Shown here: piece by piece, positions 9,341 to 18,504 of the stretch
Position numbering within the stretch: the stretch's first letter is position 1
How the letters are laid out: the number at the start of each line of letters is the position of its first letter
From: Hydrotalea flava
GTDB lineage: Bacteria > Bacteroidota > Bacteroidia > Chitinophagales > Chitinophagaceae
Assembly: GCF_001623405.1 (NCBI RefSeq)
Contig: NZ_LUHG01000106.1
Coordinates: 1 to 64,000 of the forward strand
Direction of reading: 5' to 3'
Length of the DNA: 64,000 bases
The notes under the pieces: model-generated
The model's database searches: none
What the model was told of the DNA's origin: nothing
Seen by the model: the letters and a program-made list of their open reading frames with translations, nothing else
Position numbers and translations under genes: made by a program

Positions 9341-10393
9341 GTGACCAAATCATTTTTACAGGGCAAGAGAAATTTAGCAGCACTCATTATTTGGTGGTTA
9401 GCCTGGATATTTTTGCAACAATACATATTAAAACATGCCGGCATTACAGAATTGATAGCTGTTACCGATAGTTATGTTACTATTATTTTATTGTTTGCCT
9501 GTTGCCTGCTAGTAATCAATAACATGCGTTATTATTTACCCAAAAAAGAAAAATACTGGTACAGTATTGCAGTTAGTTTAGTATTAAGCCTGGTGTGGGT
9601 TATGGTGTTAAGATGGGGCTTGGGTTTCATTTTTGCTAATAATGTTCCATACATCCAATTATTAAAAACAACACTATTGCTGCGTTTTGCTTTTGGATTT
9701 TTAATGATAGGCTGTATTACCCTGGTAAGTTTAAATTGGTATACACAAATAGATTGGATGAAAACACAAGCACAACAACATAGTATTAGCGAATTGGCTA
9801 AAGAAGCTGAACTATCTAAATTACGGCAACAACTACAACCGCATTTTTTATTCAACAGCCTAAATTCCATCAGCGCATTAACTACAGTACAACCTGAAAA
9901 AGCCAGGCAAATGATACAACAACTTTCTGAATTTTTGAGAGGCACACTGCGTAAAGAAGATAACTGGAATACATTAGAAGAAGAACTTTCCTATATTGGT
10001 TTATATTTATCGATAGAACAAGTACGTTTTGGACATAGAATGTTTACCGAAATAAATACCGACAGCAATGCATTACCGTTAATACTACCCTCTATGTTAT
10101 TACAACCTTTAGTTGAAAATGCCATCAAATTTGGCTTGTACGATACCATAGGGGAAGTAACCATTGGTATTAAAGCCACCAACCGAGATGGTGCACTAAT
10201 AATCACCATTCAAAACCCTTATGATGCATCAACTGCTGTAACCTTACCGGGAACCGGATTTGGATTAACAGCCGTAAAACGCCGGCTTTGGTTATTATTC
10301 GGAAGAAATGATTTAATAACCATTGAAAAAACAGATACTGAATTTATTACCACACTCCTTATTCCACAACATAAACCCAATATAATTGCTTAA
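9341..10393 (+). CDS. LytS/YehU-type sensor histidine kinase
   Basis: This is a 350-residue kinase with a GTG start. Four hydrophobic segments fill residues about 12-132. The His-kinase (PF06580) phospho-acceptor motif is QPHFLFNSLN with His168. The ATP-binding part has LLQPLVENAIKFG (N-box) and a glycine-rich GTGFGLTAVKRRL. No separate sensory domain is seen, so signal input probably comes through the membrane region, possibly with the LiaF-like protein. It sits directly before its regulator gene, as is usual for LytS/LytTR pairs in Bacteroidota. Confidence 0.9.
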   Translation: MTKSFLQGKRNLAALIIWWLAWIFLQQYILKHAGITELIAVTDSYVTIILLFACCLLVINNMRYYLPKKEKYWYSIAVSLVLSLVWVMVLRWGLGFIFANNVPYIQLLKTTLLLRFAFGFLMIGCITLVSLNWYTQIDWMKTQAQQHSISELAKEAELSKLRQQLQPHFLFNSLNSISALTTVQPEKARQMIQQLSEFLRGTLRKEDNWNTLEEELSYIGLYLSIEQVRFGHRMFTEINTDSNALPLILPSMLLQPLVENAIKFGLYDTIGEVTIGIKATNRDGALIITIQNPYDASTAVTLPGTGFGLTAVKRRLWLLFGRNDLITIEKTDTEFITTLLIPQHKPNIIA

Positions 10394-10394
10394 T

Positions 10395-11126
10395 ATGATG
10401 AATTGTATGATTATAGATGATGAACCACTGGCACGCAGTATTATTAAAGAATACCTGCAACAATACCCCAACATTCATTTGCAGGCAGAGTGCAGTGACG
10501 GATTTGAGGCAGCAAAGTTAATACCACAACATCAGCCCCACTTATTGTTCTTAGATATTCAAATGCCGAAAATTAATGGCTTTGAGTTACTAGAATTAGT
10601 AGAAACCACAGCAGTCATTATCTTTACCACTGCGTTTGAAGAATATGCCATCAAAGCATTTGAACAAAATGCTATAGATTACTTGCTGAAACCTTTCAGC
10701 CGCGAACGCTTTGACAGAGCCATTCAAAAAGTACTCAATAATCAGTCAACTACTACCACAGCAGCATTATTAGATACCATAGCTGCAACGCCACAAGAAA
10801 CCAACCGTATTGTAGTAAAAGATGGTACAAAAATTAAAATTATACCCGTAGCACAGGTACAATATTTAGAAGCGGCCGATGATTATGTAAAAATATTTAC
10901 CAAAGAAGGACATTATTTAAAGAAAAAAACTATGCAGTATTTTGAGCAAACACTCTCACAGCAACAATTTGCAAGAATACATCGCTCTTATATCATCAAC
11001 CTGCAACTCATTACTAAAATTGAATTATTGGAAAAAGAAAATTACATCGCCGTATTAAGTACAGGGCTGCAATTACCGGTTAGCAAAAGTGGCTATACGC
11101 GTTTAAAATCAGTTTTAGGTATTTAA
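10395..11126 (+). CDS. LytTR-family response regulator
   Basis: This is a 243-residue regulator. The start at ATG 10395, one base after the kinase stop, is preferred over an in-frame TTG at 10386. The receiver domain has acidic residues in IIDDE (positions 8-10), phospho-acceptor Asp54 in LFLDIQMP, and the conserved lysine in LLKPF. The C-terminal LytTR DNA-binding domain runs from about residue 145 (KDGTKIKIIPVAQVQYLEA) and includes FARIHRSYIIN. It partners the preceding kinase. A terminator hairpin follows at once. Confidence 0.92.
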   Translation: MMNCMIIDDEPLARSIIKEYLQQYPNIHLQAECSDGFEAAKLIPQHQPHLLFLDIQMPKINGFELLELVETTAVIIFTTAFEEYAIKAFEQNAIDYLLKPFSRERFDRAIQKVLNNQSTTTTAALLDTIAATPQETNRIVVKDGTKIKIIPVAQVQYLEAADDYVKIFTKEGHYLKKKTMQYFEQTLSQQQFARIHRSYIINLQLITKIELLEKENYIAVLSTGLQLPVSKSGYTRLKSVLGI

Positions 11127-11128
11127 AA

Positions 11129-11165
11129 AAACGGAATGCCGTTGATGTATTGCAGCATTCCGTTT
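11129..11165. terminator. Bidirectional intrinsic terminator
   Basis: A perfect 11-bp inverted repeat (AAACGGAATGC, with its complement at 11155-11165) and a 15-nt loop lies between two convergent genes, starting 3 bp after the regulator stop codon. A/T runs on both sides give a U-tract in either direction, so it can end both the two-component operon and the amidohydrolase gene. Confidence 0.8.
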
Positions 11166-11183
11166 CAAAAAAATGTTAGCAGA

Positions 11184-12458
11184 TTATTCTGATTTGTACA
11201 CTTTCCCGGCCTTCATCACAAACACTACTTTACCCATTACATTTACATCCTGCACCGGATCGCCATCCACTGCCACAACATCGGCCATTTTTCCTTTTTC
11301 AAGGCTACCAATTTTCGTATCGCCAATTAAATCGGCGGCACTAACGGTAGCGGCTTTAATGCATTCTAAAACAGGCATTCCTGCCTGGTGCATATAGCCA
11401 AATTCCATCCAGTTTTTTCCGTGGTTGTACACACCTGCATCAGTACCAAAAGCAATTTTTACGCCGGCTTTGTATGCTTTTGCAAAAGTGGCCTGAATAA
11501 CAGAACCTATTTGAATGGCTTTTGCCCGAATAATCGGTGGAAAATAACCCGGCATTTTTGTTGCAGAATCGGCTACCGATTTACCCGCAATAATGGTAGG
11601 CACTAAATAGGTACCTCTTTCCTTCATCAGTTCCATAATTTCGGGGGTCATATATGTGCCATGCTCAATAGAAGTTACGCCGGCTAATACAGCGCGCTTC
11701 ATGCCCTCCGGGCCATGTGCATGTGCAGCTACTCGCATACCATAATCTTTGGCAGTAGCTACAATGGTTTTAATTTCATCTTCGGTAAATTGTGCTCCGG
11801 CACCATCTTTCTCTAAACTTAATACACCACCGGTAGCAGTAATTTTAATTAAATCGGCACCATCTTTATAATGCTGCCGAACTGCCTTTCTACATTCATT
11901 ATCGCCATTTACTACATTTTCATTCAATTGCGGAACCATCATAATATCTTCTCTCAACCCATTCGTAGGATCTCCATGTCCGCCGGTGGTGGATATAATG
12001 GAACCTGCGGTAAAAATCCTGGGCCCCATCACCAACCCTTTATTCACTGCATTACGGAGTGCAATATTTACCCCGCTGCCTCCTACATCACGCACAGTGG
12101 TAAAGCCGGCCATTAAGGTTGTTTTAGCATAAACGGCTGCCTGAAAGGCAATATCAGCAGGATTTTGGGTTAACCGTTTCATCATGGCATCGGGACTGGT
12201 TTGGCTTTCCAGGTGCACATGCGCATCAATTAAACCCGGCATAACAGTATACTTTTTTAAATCAATTACTTTATCGTTAGGGCTTGCATTCACAAAACCT
12301 TTTTGAATATCGGCAACGGTATCGGCCTGTATAATAACGGACATGTCTTGCTGTACCGATAATTTATTTACATCAATTAAATGGCCGCAATAAATAATAG
12401 TTTTTTGAGCAAACGTTGTTTGATAAAACAACAGGGCCAGAAGTAACAGTTTTTTCAT
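11184..12458 (-). CDS. Exported amidohydrolase (imidazolonepropionase/prolidase-like)
   Basis: This is a 424-residue protein with a cleavable signal peptide ending near TTFAQ. The metal-binding motifs of the amidohydrolase superfamily are present: PGLIDAHVHLE (HxH), a lysine-containing GADLIKITATGG, AHAHG, SIEHGTYM and FGTDAGV with the catalytic Asp. It resembles the peptide- or prolidase-type subgroup, which hydrolyses C-N bonds with two bound metals. The signal peptide points to the periplasm. It stands alone between two terminators. Confidence 0.85.
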   Translation of the reverse strand: MKKLLLLALLFYQTTFAQKTIIYCGHLIDVNKLSVQQDMSVIIQADTVADIQKGFVNASPNDKVIDLKKYTVMPGLIDAHVHLESQTSPDAMMKRLTQNPADIAFQAAVYAKTTLMAGFTTVRDVGGSGVNIALRNAVNKGLVMGPRIFTAGSIISTTGGHGDPTNGLREDIMMVPQLNENVVNGDNECRKAVRQHYKDGADLIKITATGGVLSLEKDGAGAQFTEDEIKTIVATAKDYGMRVAAHAHGPEGMKRAVLAGVTSIEHGTYMTPEIMELMKERGTYLVPTIIAGKSVADSATKMPGYFPPIIRAKAIQIGSVIQATFAKAYKAGVKIAFGTDAGVYNHGKNWMEFGYMHQAGMPVLECIKAATVSAADLIGDTKIGSLEKGKMADVVAVDGDPVQDVNVMGKVVFVMKAGKVYKSE

Positions 12459-12512
12459 ATCAATTTGTTTGGTTAAAGGGGTTAAGATAAGGAATTAAAA
12501 TAGTACCCCCAC

Positions 12513-12537
12513 AAAAAAGCCCCGAAGAAACGAGGCC
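12513..12537 (-). terminator. Intrinsic terminator after peroxiredoxin gene
   Basis: Read on the minus strand, GGCCTCG pairs with CGGGGC around a TTTCTT loop and is followed directly by TTTTTT. It lies about 28 bp downstream of the peroxiredoxin stop codon and upstream of the amidohydrolase start, so it separates the two transcription units. Confidence 0.75.
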
Positions 12538-12564
12538 ATATTAAAAGTGTAATGTAAAAAGAGA

Positions 12565-13203
12565 TTAATCTTTATCAGGCTGTGGGGTATAACGTAAATA
12601 AGGTTTTACCACTTTTATCCCTTTAGGAAATTTAGCCGGAGCCTCTTCCGTACTTACGCCAAGTCCAATAATAACATCTTCACCGGGATTCCAGTTAGCA
12701 GGTGTTGCTACCGGGTATTTGGCACTTAATTGCAATGAATCCAACACACGCAAAACTTCATTAAAGTTGCGGCCGGTAGAAGCCGGATAAGTAATGAATA
12801 ACTTTAATTTTTTATCAGGCCCAATAATAAATAACGAACGAACGGTATGAGTTTCAGAAGCATTGGGATGAATCATATCAAATAAAGTAGCCACTTTTTT
12901 ATCTTCATCTGCAATAATCGGAAAATCTACATGGGTATGTTGGGTTTCGTCAATATCGCTTATCCATTTTTTGTGGCTTTCTACATCATCTACACTTAAA
13001 GCCAATACTTTGGTATTGCGCTTATCAAATTCAGCTTTCAATAACGCCGTTTTCCCTAATTCGGTAGTACAAACGGGTGTATAATCGGCAGGATGTGAAA
13101 ATAAAATACCCCAGCTATCGCCCAGATATTCATAAAAATCAATGTCGCCAATAGAAGTTTTTGCCTTGAAATTGGGTACTGTGTCGCCTAAACGTAAGCT
13201 CAT
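12565..13203 (-). CDS. 1-Cys peroxiredoxin (Prx6-type)
   Basis: This is a 212-residue cytoplasmic thiol peroxidase. The peroxidatic motif is ADYTPVCTTE with Cys45. The C-terminal domain (PVATPANWNPGEDVI) is the long arm typical of the Prx6 subfamily, and no second cysteine is seen, so it should be a 1-Cys enzyme. It reduces peroxides with an external thiol. BshA in the same window suggests bacillithiol is available in this cell, but a link is only inference. It is a single-gene unit with its own terminator. Confidence 0.93.
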   Translation of the reverse strand: MSLRLGDTVPNFKAKTSIGDIDFYEYLGDSWGILFSHPADYTPVCTTELGKTALLKAEFDKRNTKVLALSVDDVESHKKWISDIDETQHTHVDFPIIADEDKKVATLFDMIHPNASETHTVRSLFIIGPDKKLKLFITYPASTGRNFNEVLRVLDSLQLSAKYPVATPANWNPGEDVIIGLGVSTEEAPAKFPKGIKVVKPYLRYTPQPDKD

Positions 13204-13314
13204 AAAACTATATTTTTAACGGTTAAAAAATCATTGAACAGGAAAGAAGTAGCAAAGATAATTACTCTACTAATTCAGTAGATTAATAATGCTATTCTTC
13301 ATGAAAATTTAACT

Positions 13315-14463
13315 TTATACACTTCTTCCTTTTTGCAGTGCAAAGGTACCATATTTGTTTTTTACGGCATCAATTGCTTTGTACAAGTTGGCCTTAGTAT
13401 TGATTTGATTGAACAAATCAGGCACTTGTCCGTGTTTACTTAAAGCACTTAATCGCACGCCCAGCAGGCGAACAGGTTGATGAGGTTTCAACAACTGCTG
13501 CAGCAATTGTTGGGCCACGGGTATTAATTCATCATCACAAAACGTAAGGGGTATAGTGGCTTGTTTAGAGGTGGTAGTAAAATCGGCATAGCGTATTTTT
13601 ATGGCTATACAAGCGGTAAAAAGCCCCTCTTGTCTTAATTCATAAGCCACTTTTTCGGTCATTTGTACCAGTTTTTGTTCTAAAAAAACCCTTTCGGTGG
13701 TATTGGCAGCAAAGGTTTGTTCAGTAGAAATAGATTTGGTTTCATGACTGTTTTCCAAAGGCATATCATAACTGCCGGTAGCAATGCTGTGTAAGGTTTG
13801 CCCCCATTTACCCAGCTTTTGTTCTAAATGTTGTGGCGTAAATTGCAATATATCCTGAATAGTATGAATACCCATTTGTTGCAAAACAGGCAAAGTATGT
13901 TTACCCACACCCGGAATTTTTTGAATGGGCAATGGCGCTAAAAAATCTATTTCCTTACCGGGCTGCACAAACAGGTACCCGTTAGGTTTAGCCTCATCGG
14001 TAGCAATTTTGGCAATCAATTTGGTGGAAGCCAGCCCGAAAGAAATTGGCAAGCCTGTGGCAGCCATAATTTGTTGCCGCAAATCAATGGTCCATTGTAA
14101 AGGATTAAAAAAAACATCCATGCCGGTTAAATCAATATAAAATTCATCGATACTGGCTTTTTGAAAAGCAGGTGCAGCATGGGCAATGATATCAGTAACC
14201 CTGTTAGAAAAACGGGTATAATCTTTATAAGAACCGGGCAATACAATAGCGTGCGGGCATAGCTGCAAAGCACGCTTCATGGGCATGGCACTGTGTATAC
14301 CAAATTTACGTGCCGCATAACTGCAGGCAGCTACCACACCCCTTTCGCTGCTACCCCCTACCAAAACAGGCCGATGTTGCAGTGCCGGATTTTTAATGAC
14401 CTCCACACTCACAAAAAATGAGTCTAAATCAAAATGGGCAATATAACGCTGCGGCTGATGCAT
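13315..14463 (-). CDS. dinB: DNA polymerase IV
   Basis: This is a 382-residue Y-family translesion polymerase. The first catalytic motif is HFDLDSFFVSVE (Asp12), the second SIDEFYIDLTG with the Asp-Glu pair. The helix-hairpin-helix region IQKIPGVGKHTLPVLQQMG and the C-terminal little-finger domain (from about residue 240) follow. The first motif has FDLDSF rather than the more common DMDAF, within the family's range. It is monocistronic; no LexA-type site was recognised. Confidence 0.93.
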   Translation of the reverse strand: MHQPQRYIAHFDLDSFFVSVEVIKNPALQHRPVLVGGSSERGVVAACSYAARKFGIHSAMPMKRALQLCPHAIVLPGSYKDYTRFSNRVTDIIAHAAPAFQKASIDEFYIDLTGMDVFFNPLQWTIDLRQQIMAATGLPISFGLASTKLIAKIATDEAKPNGYLFVQPGKEIDFLAPLPIQKIPGVGKHTLPVLQQMGIHTIQDILQFTPQHLEQKLGKWGQTLHSIATGSYDMPLENSHETKSISTEQTFAANTTERVFLEQKLVQMTEKVAYELRQEGLFTACIAIKIRYADFTTTSKQATIPLTFCDDELIPVAQQLLQQLLKPHQPVRLLGVRLSALSKHGQVPDLFNQINTKANLYKAIDAVKNKYGTFALQKGRSV

Positions 14464-14501
14464 AAAAATATCAGCAGCTAAATTACAGAGATGGCAGGAG
14501 A

Positions 14502-14651
14502 ATGTGGGATTGGATTATTGAAGCCCACACTATTGAAGTAAACAGTATAGGTATCTTAATAAAAACCAAAGAAAAAACAGATGGTTTAACAATGCAAGAA
14601 ATTGAAGCACTAAAATGTACAAGAATATCATTTCCGCTAAATTTTCTTTAG
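14502..14651 (+). pseudogene. Possible small ORF or gene remnant
   Basis: A 49-codon frame starts MWDWIIEAHTIEV and ends at TAG 14649-14651. It has no signal peptide or recognised domain. It sits in the 490-bp stretch between dinB and the DUF6252-like gene, which otherwise looks like decayed coding DNA. It could equally be chance. Confidence 0.25.
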
Positions 14652-14695
14652 TTTTTAATTACAGTTCGTATACACAAACTTTAATCACGACATAG

Positions 14696-14845
14696 CAGCA
14701 GGTAAAAATAAATTATGTATTTACCGATATAAATCCCCCTTTTACTACTGGCATGTTGTGTGATGATGGTATTGATTGTTTAAACTTATACAACTATACC
14801 GGCACAGCATTACATGACAGTAATTTGGCCATTTTAGATAAATAA
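14696..14845 (+). pseudogene. Decayed coding fragment without start
   Basis: A frame open from 14696 to TAA 14843-14845 reads like protein (YVFTDINPPFTTGM and later ALHDSNLAIL) but has no usable start. Its last part resembles the end of the remnant at 16726-16887 (ALPDSNFPF), suggesting an older, third copy of the repeat unit described downstream. The link is based on a short match only. Confidence 0.3.
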
Positions 14846-14875
14846 AGTGCACAATTTTCCGACTTAGATTGAATG

Positions 14876-15780
14876 ATTAAAAAACATTTAAAATTGTTAT
14901 GTATTACCAAAAATAAATTTTATTTTTAACCCATACTTTAAATATTTTCTTATGAAAACTATACAAATTCTTTTCATTGCAATTACCTGTTTTGCAATAA
15001 TTAGCTGCAAAAAAAGTGTAAACCCGTTCAGCTTATTACCACCAATAACCGATACCGGGGCTAATACTTTTGGGTGTTTAGTAAATGGTGTAGCCATGTT
15101 ACCAAGAGATGGGGTAGCAACTTTTTTCAATCCTTATCCGAATAAAGGAGTAGAGGTTTTATTCAGCCCTTATGATATAGTTGATATAAGCATTTATAAT
15201 GCAAGAGATGGTGCGTCATCAGGATTTTTTTTACGATTTCATTTCTCTAATTTTTCTCTTTTACAACCAGGCGATTACGAATGGAAACAATCTTCTTTCG
15301 GCACAGAAGCATTTCCATACTATTATAATCATGTGTATGGCTCATTCTATAATTCTACAACAAACAATTATTCATGGTTTGGGTCCTATGATAGTTCAGG
15401 TAAAATAACTGTTAATCGGTTTGATGCTACAAACCATATTATATCAGTCACTTTTAGCGGAAAACTGAGAGAAAAAAATGGTACAATGGAAATATCTATT
15501 GACAATGGAAGATTTGATATTAATTGGAAAACCGTAGCAGATAAAAAATTTCGTTAATCAATAAAAACAGGAGGCAGACTGCCATCCGCCGCCTTCGATA
15601 ATAATTAAAAACAATCAACCCGATTATTTTAAATTAAAACTTACGCAAGTTATGAAAAAACTGCTACCGGTATCTATGGTAATGTTTATACTTACCATGT
15701 TCAACCCTATTTTATCCCAAACCTCAGATATGGATGCCATGCTTACCAATGTAAATCAGTCTTCTGTAACCAGTGGAATT
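14876..15780 (+). repeat. Tandem repeat unit 1 (DUF6252-like gene plus partner)
   Basis: This unit recurs at 15962-16815, displaced by 1,086 bp at its start. Conserved blocks are the about 75-bp upstream region, the first 51 codons of the lipoprotein gene, its last 14 or so codons, the spacer after it, and the first 30 codons of the next gene. The centre of the lipoprotein gene differs strongly. A candidate promoter (TTG at 14894, TAAATTTT at 14914) is kept in both copies. Confidence 0.8.
14952..15557 (+). CDS. DUF6252-like lipoprotein, copy 1
   Basis: This is a 201-residue protein with a lipoprotein signal (LFIAITCFAIISC, then KKS). The mature start NPFSLLPPITDTGANTFGCL fits the DUF6252-like family of Bacteroidota envelope lipoproteins with unknown role. 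Its first 51 residues are identical to those of the copy at 16038, and both end with FDINWKTVADKKF, while the central 130 residues are largely different. This points to duplication followed by divergence, or to replacement of the centre. The signal and lipobox place it in the envelope. Confidence 0.8.
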   Translation: MKTIQILFIAITCFAIISCKKSVNPFSLLPPITDTGANTFGCLVNGVAMLPRDGVATFFNPYPNKGVEVLFSPYDIVDISIYNARDGASSGFFLRFHFSNFSLLQPGDYEWKQSSFGTEAFPYYYNHVYGSFYNSTTNNYSWFGSYDSSGKITVNRFDATNHIISVTFSGKLREKNGTMEISIDNGRFDINWKTVADKKFR

Positions 15781-15942
15781 ATTTATGAAAGGGTTGCTGC
15801 ATTTGCTAATTTATATAAGTACAATCAAACACGTGATACTGCCGATATCCTTTATTTTGAACAAGCTCTAAGCGAATTATATCGTGCCGGTAATCAGCAA
15901 AAATTTATGCCTTTTGCCACTTTATGTTGGCGGATGCAATAG
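15652..15942 (+). pseudogene. Truncated secreted protein, partner copy 1
   Basis: A 96-codon frame with a signal peptide (MFILTMFNPILSQ) is followed by a helical-looking stretch including ADILYFEQALSELYRAGNQQ. The abrupt end (FATLCWRMQ) and its position just before the next repeat unit suggest the N-terminal piece of a larger secreted protein, cut by the duplication. The copy at 16726 is shorter still. It may yet be expressed as a short secreted protein. Confidence 0.5.
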
Positions 15943-15961
15943 GGTAGCCTATATTAAAATT

Positions 15962-16815
15962 ATTAAAAAACATTTAAAATTGTTATGTATTACTGAAAAT
16001 AAATTTTATTTTTAACCCATGCTTTCAATATTTTCTTATGAAAACTATACAAATTCTTTTCATTGCAATTACCTGTTTTGCAATAATTAGCTGCAAAAAA
16101 AGTGTAAACCCGTTCAGCTTATTACCACCAATAACCGATACCGGGGCTAATACTTTTGGGTGTTTAGTAAATGGTGTAGCCATGTTACCTAAAAGTGGGG
16201 TGCCAACTTGGAGTAATCCTTTTCCACTTCCTGCACTTTATACTGAATTTAGGGAGGAGGTTAGGATAAAAACGGGAGGCGGATCCAACTCTCCCACTAC
16301 TTTTATTTGCTTGTATCTATTTAATCTTTTTAGTAATGGAGTAACCAATTATGAATGGAAGCAAACAGAATACGGAAGTGAAGCATTTCCATTATATAAT
16401 AGCCAATTATACGGTGTTTTTATTAACCCAAAAACAAACAAATATGAATGGTATGGTTCTTACGTTGGTTCGGGTTCAACTTCTATAATAAAATTCGATA
16501 CTGTAAATACTATCATTTCTGGAACATTTAATGGGAAGTTAAAACAACGTTTTGGTAACGATACAATTACAATTACCAATGGAAGATTTGATATTAATTG
16601 GAAAACCGTAGCAGATAAAAAATTTCCTTAATCAATAAAAACAGGAGGCAGACTGCCATCCGCCTCCTTCAATCATAATTAAAAACAATCAACCCGATTA
16701 TTTACAATTAAAATCAATGCAAGATATGAAAAAGTTACGAACGCTTTCGATGGTAATATTTACACTTACCATGTTCAACAATTCTATGCATTCCCAAACA
16801 TCCGATTTGAATGCT
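15962..16815 (+). repeat. Tandem repeat unit 2
   Basis: This is the second copy of the unit at 14876. The upstream region has only a few substitutions, and the first 51 codons of the lipoprotein gene encode identical residues. Similarity fades inside the partner gene, after about codon 30. Confidence 0.8.
16038..16631 (+). CDS. DUF6252-like lipoprotein, copy 2
   Basis: This is a 197-residue paralogue of the protein at 14952, with the same lipoprotein signal and the same first 51 residues. Its central part is different but keeps the same landmarks (YEWKQTEYGSEAFPLYNSQL against YEWKQSSFGTEAFPYYYNHV). It ends FDINWKTVADKKF like copy 1. It is an envelope lipoprotein of unknown role. Confidence 0.8.
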   Translation: MKTIQILFIAITCFAIISCKKSVNPFSLLPPITDTGANTFGCLVNGVAMLPKSGVPTWSNPFPLPALYTEFREEVRIKTGGGSNSPTTFICLYLFNLFSNGVTNYEWKQTEYGSEAFPLYNSQLYGVFINPKTNKYEWYGSYVGSGSTSIIKFDTVNTIISGTFNGKLKQRFGNDTITITNGRFDINWKTVADKKFP

Positions 16816-16887
16816 GTAACCCCCCCCGCGGCATTACCTGACAGCAATTTTCCATTTCCTAAATTGAGAATACAGGCAATATTCTAA
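16726..16887 (+). pseudogene. Truncated secreted protein, partner copy 2
   Basis: A 53-codon frame starts like the gene at 15652 (signal peptide, then SQTSDLNAV) and then departs. A run of eight C bases at 16820-16827 lies where the similarity is lost. It ends at TAA 16885-16887. The length, the loss of the rest of the protein and the homopolymer mark it as a remnant. Confidence 0.5.
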
Positions 16888-17084
16888 TTATATTAAAAAA
16901 ATTAATTTTATTACGTATTATAAAAAGAAATTTTATTTTATTATAAAAATTAAAAACTGTAAAAGCCACTAAAACACTATACTAAACTGAAATGAAATGT
17001 CAAACACATCATTTGCTAAAAGAACTTAGTCCTTCTTTAGCCTACAACCACATGGAATGATCTCGAAACAATAAAATTCAATTT

Positions 17085-17412
17085 ATGAAACGAATTCGCT
17101 TTCTGATTATTACAATTTTGCTTTCATATTTTTCGTGTCAAAAAATTTTCGCGAATTTTTTTGGGTTCAGTAGATCGATGAACGAACAATTACACAGGAA
17201 GTACAGGCTTTGTATTTATAATAAAATACATAAATCAAAATAAAACGTAAGACAGTTTATTTACTTTAACATTACCTACGCAATTTAAATTGCCTGGGAA
17301 CAAAATAAAGTTTCAAATGAGGGATTTAATGAGCACAGATGAAGTAATGATTTGCAATACTATAATTATAGCACCGAAACAAAAAGTTATTTACAATGTA
17401 AAATCACAGTAA
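17085..17412 (+). pseudogene. Decayed lipoprotein gene
   Basis: A good lipoprotein signal starts at ATG 17085 (RFLIITILLSYFSC), but the frame stops at 17243. A second protein-like stretch in another frame (LPTQFKLPGNKIKFQMRDL, then APKQKVIYNV) ends at TAA 17410-17412. Together they look like one frame-shifted envelope protein gene. The rest of 16888-17517 shows nothing else that I can support. Confidence 0.4.
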
Positions 17413-17517
17413 CAAATAAAATAACAATAAAATATTAAACCCTTTCATGAAGTTTTGTATGGGTGGCACAAAAAGTCAGCCACCCTTTTGTATGCAGATT
17501 AACTTAAATATATTTTC

Positions 17518-17922
17518 CTATCGCAATACCTGCAAAATAGTATCATCTATCCGCCTTGGGCGAAAATTAGTGCGGTGTACCAATGCCCAAATACTGGTGG
17601 CTTTAACAATGGTTTGGTTATCGCGCAACCGCACAATGGTATAATGGCGTTGCCAGGTTACACCGGTATGTTCGCCGGGCCAGGTAGTTATTTCTAATAC
17701 ATCACCCAAAAAAGCGCCGGACAAATAATCTATTTCATGGCGGCGTACTACCCATAATACTTCCCGGTGAAGGGCTTCAGGTACTTTTTGCATCCAGTGG
17801 TGATAGGCAGCATCCTGTAACCATTGCACATACACCACATTATTTACATGTTTTAAATGGTCTAAATGTGCTTCGGTTACCGTAATAGTAAATCGAAATG
17901 GAGGATAGGTATTATTTTCCAT
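17518..17922 (-). CDS. Acyl-CoA thioesterase, YbgC/4HBT type
   Basis: This is a 134-residue hotdog-fold protein. DHLKHVNNVVYVQWLQDA matches the YbgC/FadM-type active-site region (usually DxxGHVNNxxY). EIDYLSGAFLGD and the final strands (IVKATSIWALVHR) complete the fold. It hydrolyses acyl-CoA thioesters; chain length cannot be read from sequence. It lies 4 bp downstream of rimM and is probably co-transcribed. Confidence 0.9.
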   Translation of the reverse strand: MENNTYPPFRFTITVTEAHLDHLKHVNNVVYVQWLQDAAYHHWMQKVPEALHREVLWVVRRHEIDYLSGAFLGDVLEITTWPGEHTGVTWQRHYTIVRLRDNQTIVKATSIWALVHRTNFRPRRIDDTILQVLR

Positions 17923-17926
17923 GTGT

Positions 17927-18448
17927 TTACAAATAGATATCTAACAAACCTTCAGGCAGGTTTACCCAAACTTCTTTTCTTTTGCGGTCTATTTTCAACA
18001 GAGTTTCTTCATGCAAGGGTATCAGTACTTCTTTTCCTTCTAAGGTAATACGCACCAGTACCTGATGGGGTTGTGTAATCACTTCCTCTATGGTACCCAA
18101 TGTTTTTTGTTGTTCTACAATGGTATACCCCAATAAAGCAATGGGCGCATGGGTATCCATTAACGCAATAGCCTCGGTTTCCGGTAACCATACATTTTTG
18201 TTTAAAAATCGGTGTGCGGCTTCTTTACTACCTACACCTTCTAATTGCACAAAGGTTTCTTCGGAGTTTTTGGGCTTGGCTGTTTCTACAAAGTAAGGCA
18301 GGTAACTGTTTTTATTTTGTTCTATGAAAATGGCCTGAATGCCTTTCAGCGCCGTTTTTTTTCCCAGCACATGCTGCACAATTACCTGCCCGTTAGTGCC
18401 AAAAGTGGCTACTATACGGCCTATATGAATATATTGTTGAATGGCCAT
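17927..18448 (-). CDS. rimM: Ribosome maturation factor RimM
   Basis: This is a 173-residue protein. The N-terminal RimM domain starts IHIGRIVATFGTNGQVIV and the C-terminal PRC-barrel covers about residues 95-170 (LLGYTIVEQQKTLGTIEEV, then VLIPLHEETLLKID). It assists 16S rRNA processing and assembly of the 30S head with S19. rpsP lies upstream on the same strand but is separated by a terminator hairpin. trmD, often the next gene in other bacteria, is about 9 kb away on the other strand. Confidence 0.92.
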   Translation of the reverse strand: MAIQQYIHIGRIVATFGTNGQVIVQHVLGKKTALKGIQAIFIEQNKNSYLPYFVETAKPKNSEETFVQLEGVGSKEAAHRFLNKNVWLPETEAIALMDTHAPIALLGYTIVEQQKTLGTIEEVITQPHQVLVRITLEGKEVLIPLHEETLLKIDRKRKEVWVNLPEGLLDIYL

Positions 18449-18504
18449 ATGTTCACAAATAATTTAAGCAAAACTATACTGTTCAAAGAAAGAATGGTCA
18501 GAAA

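Noticed and set aside
14464-14951. A complete gene between dinB and the DUF6252-like gene.
   Set aside because: Only short frames with stops and no good start are seen; kept as remnants.
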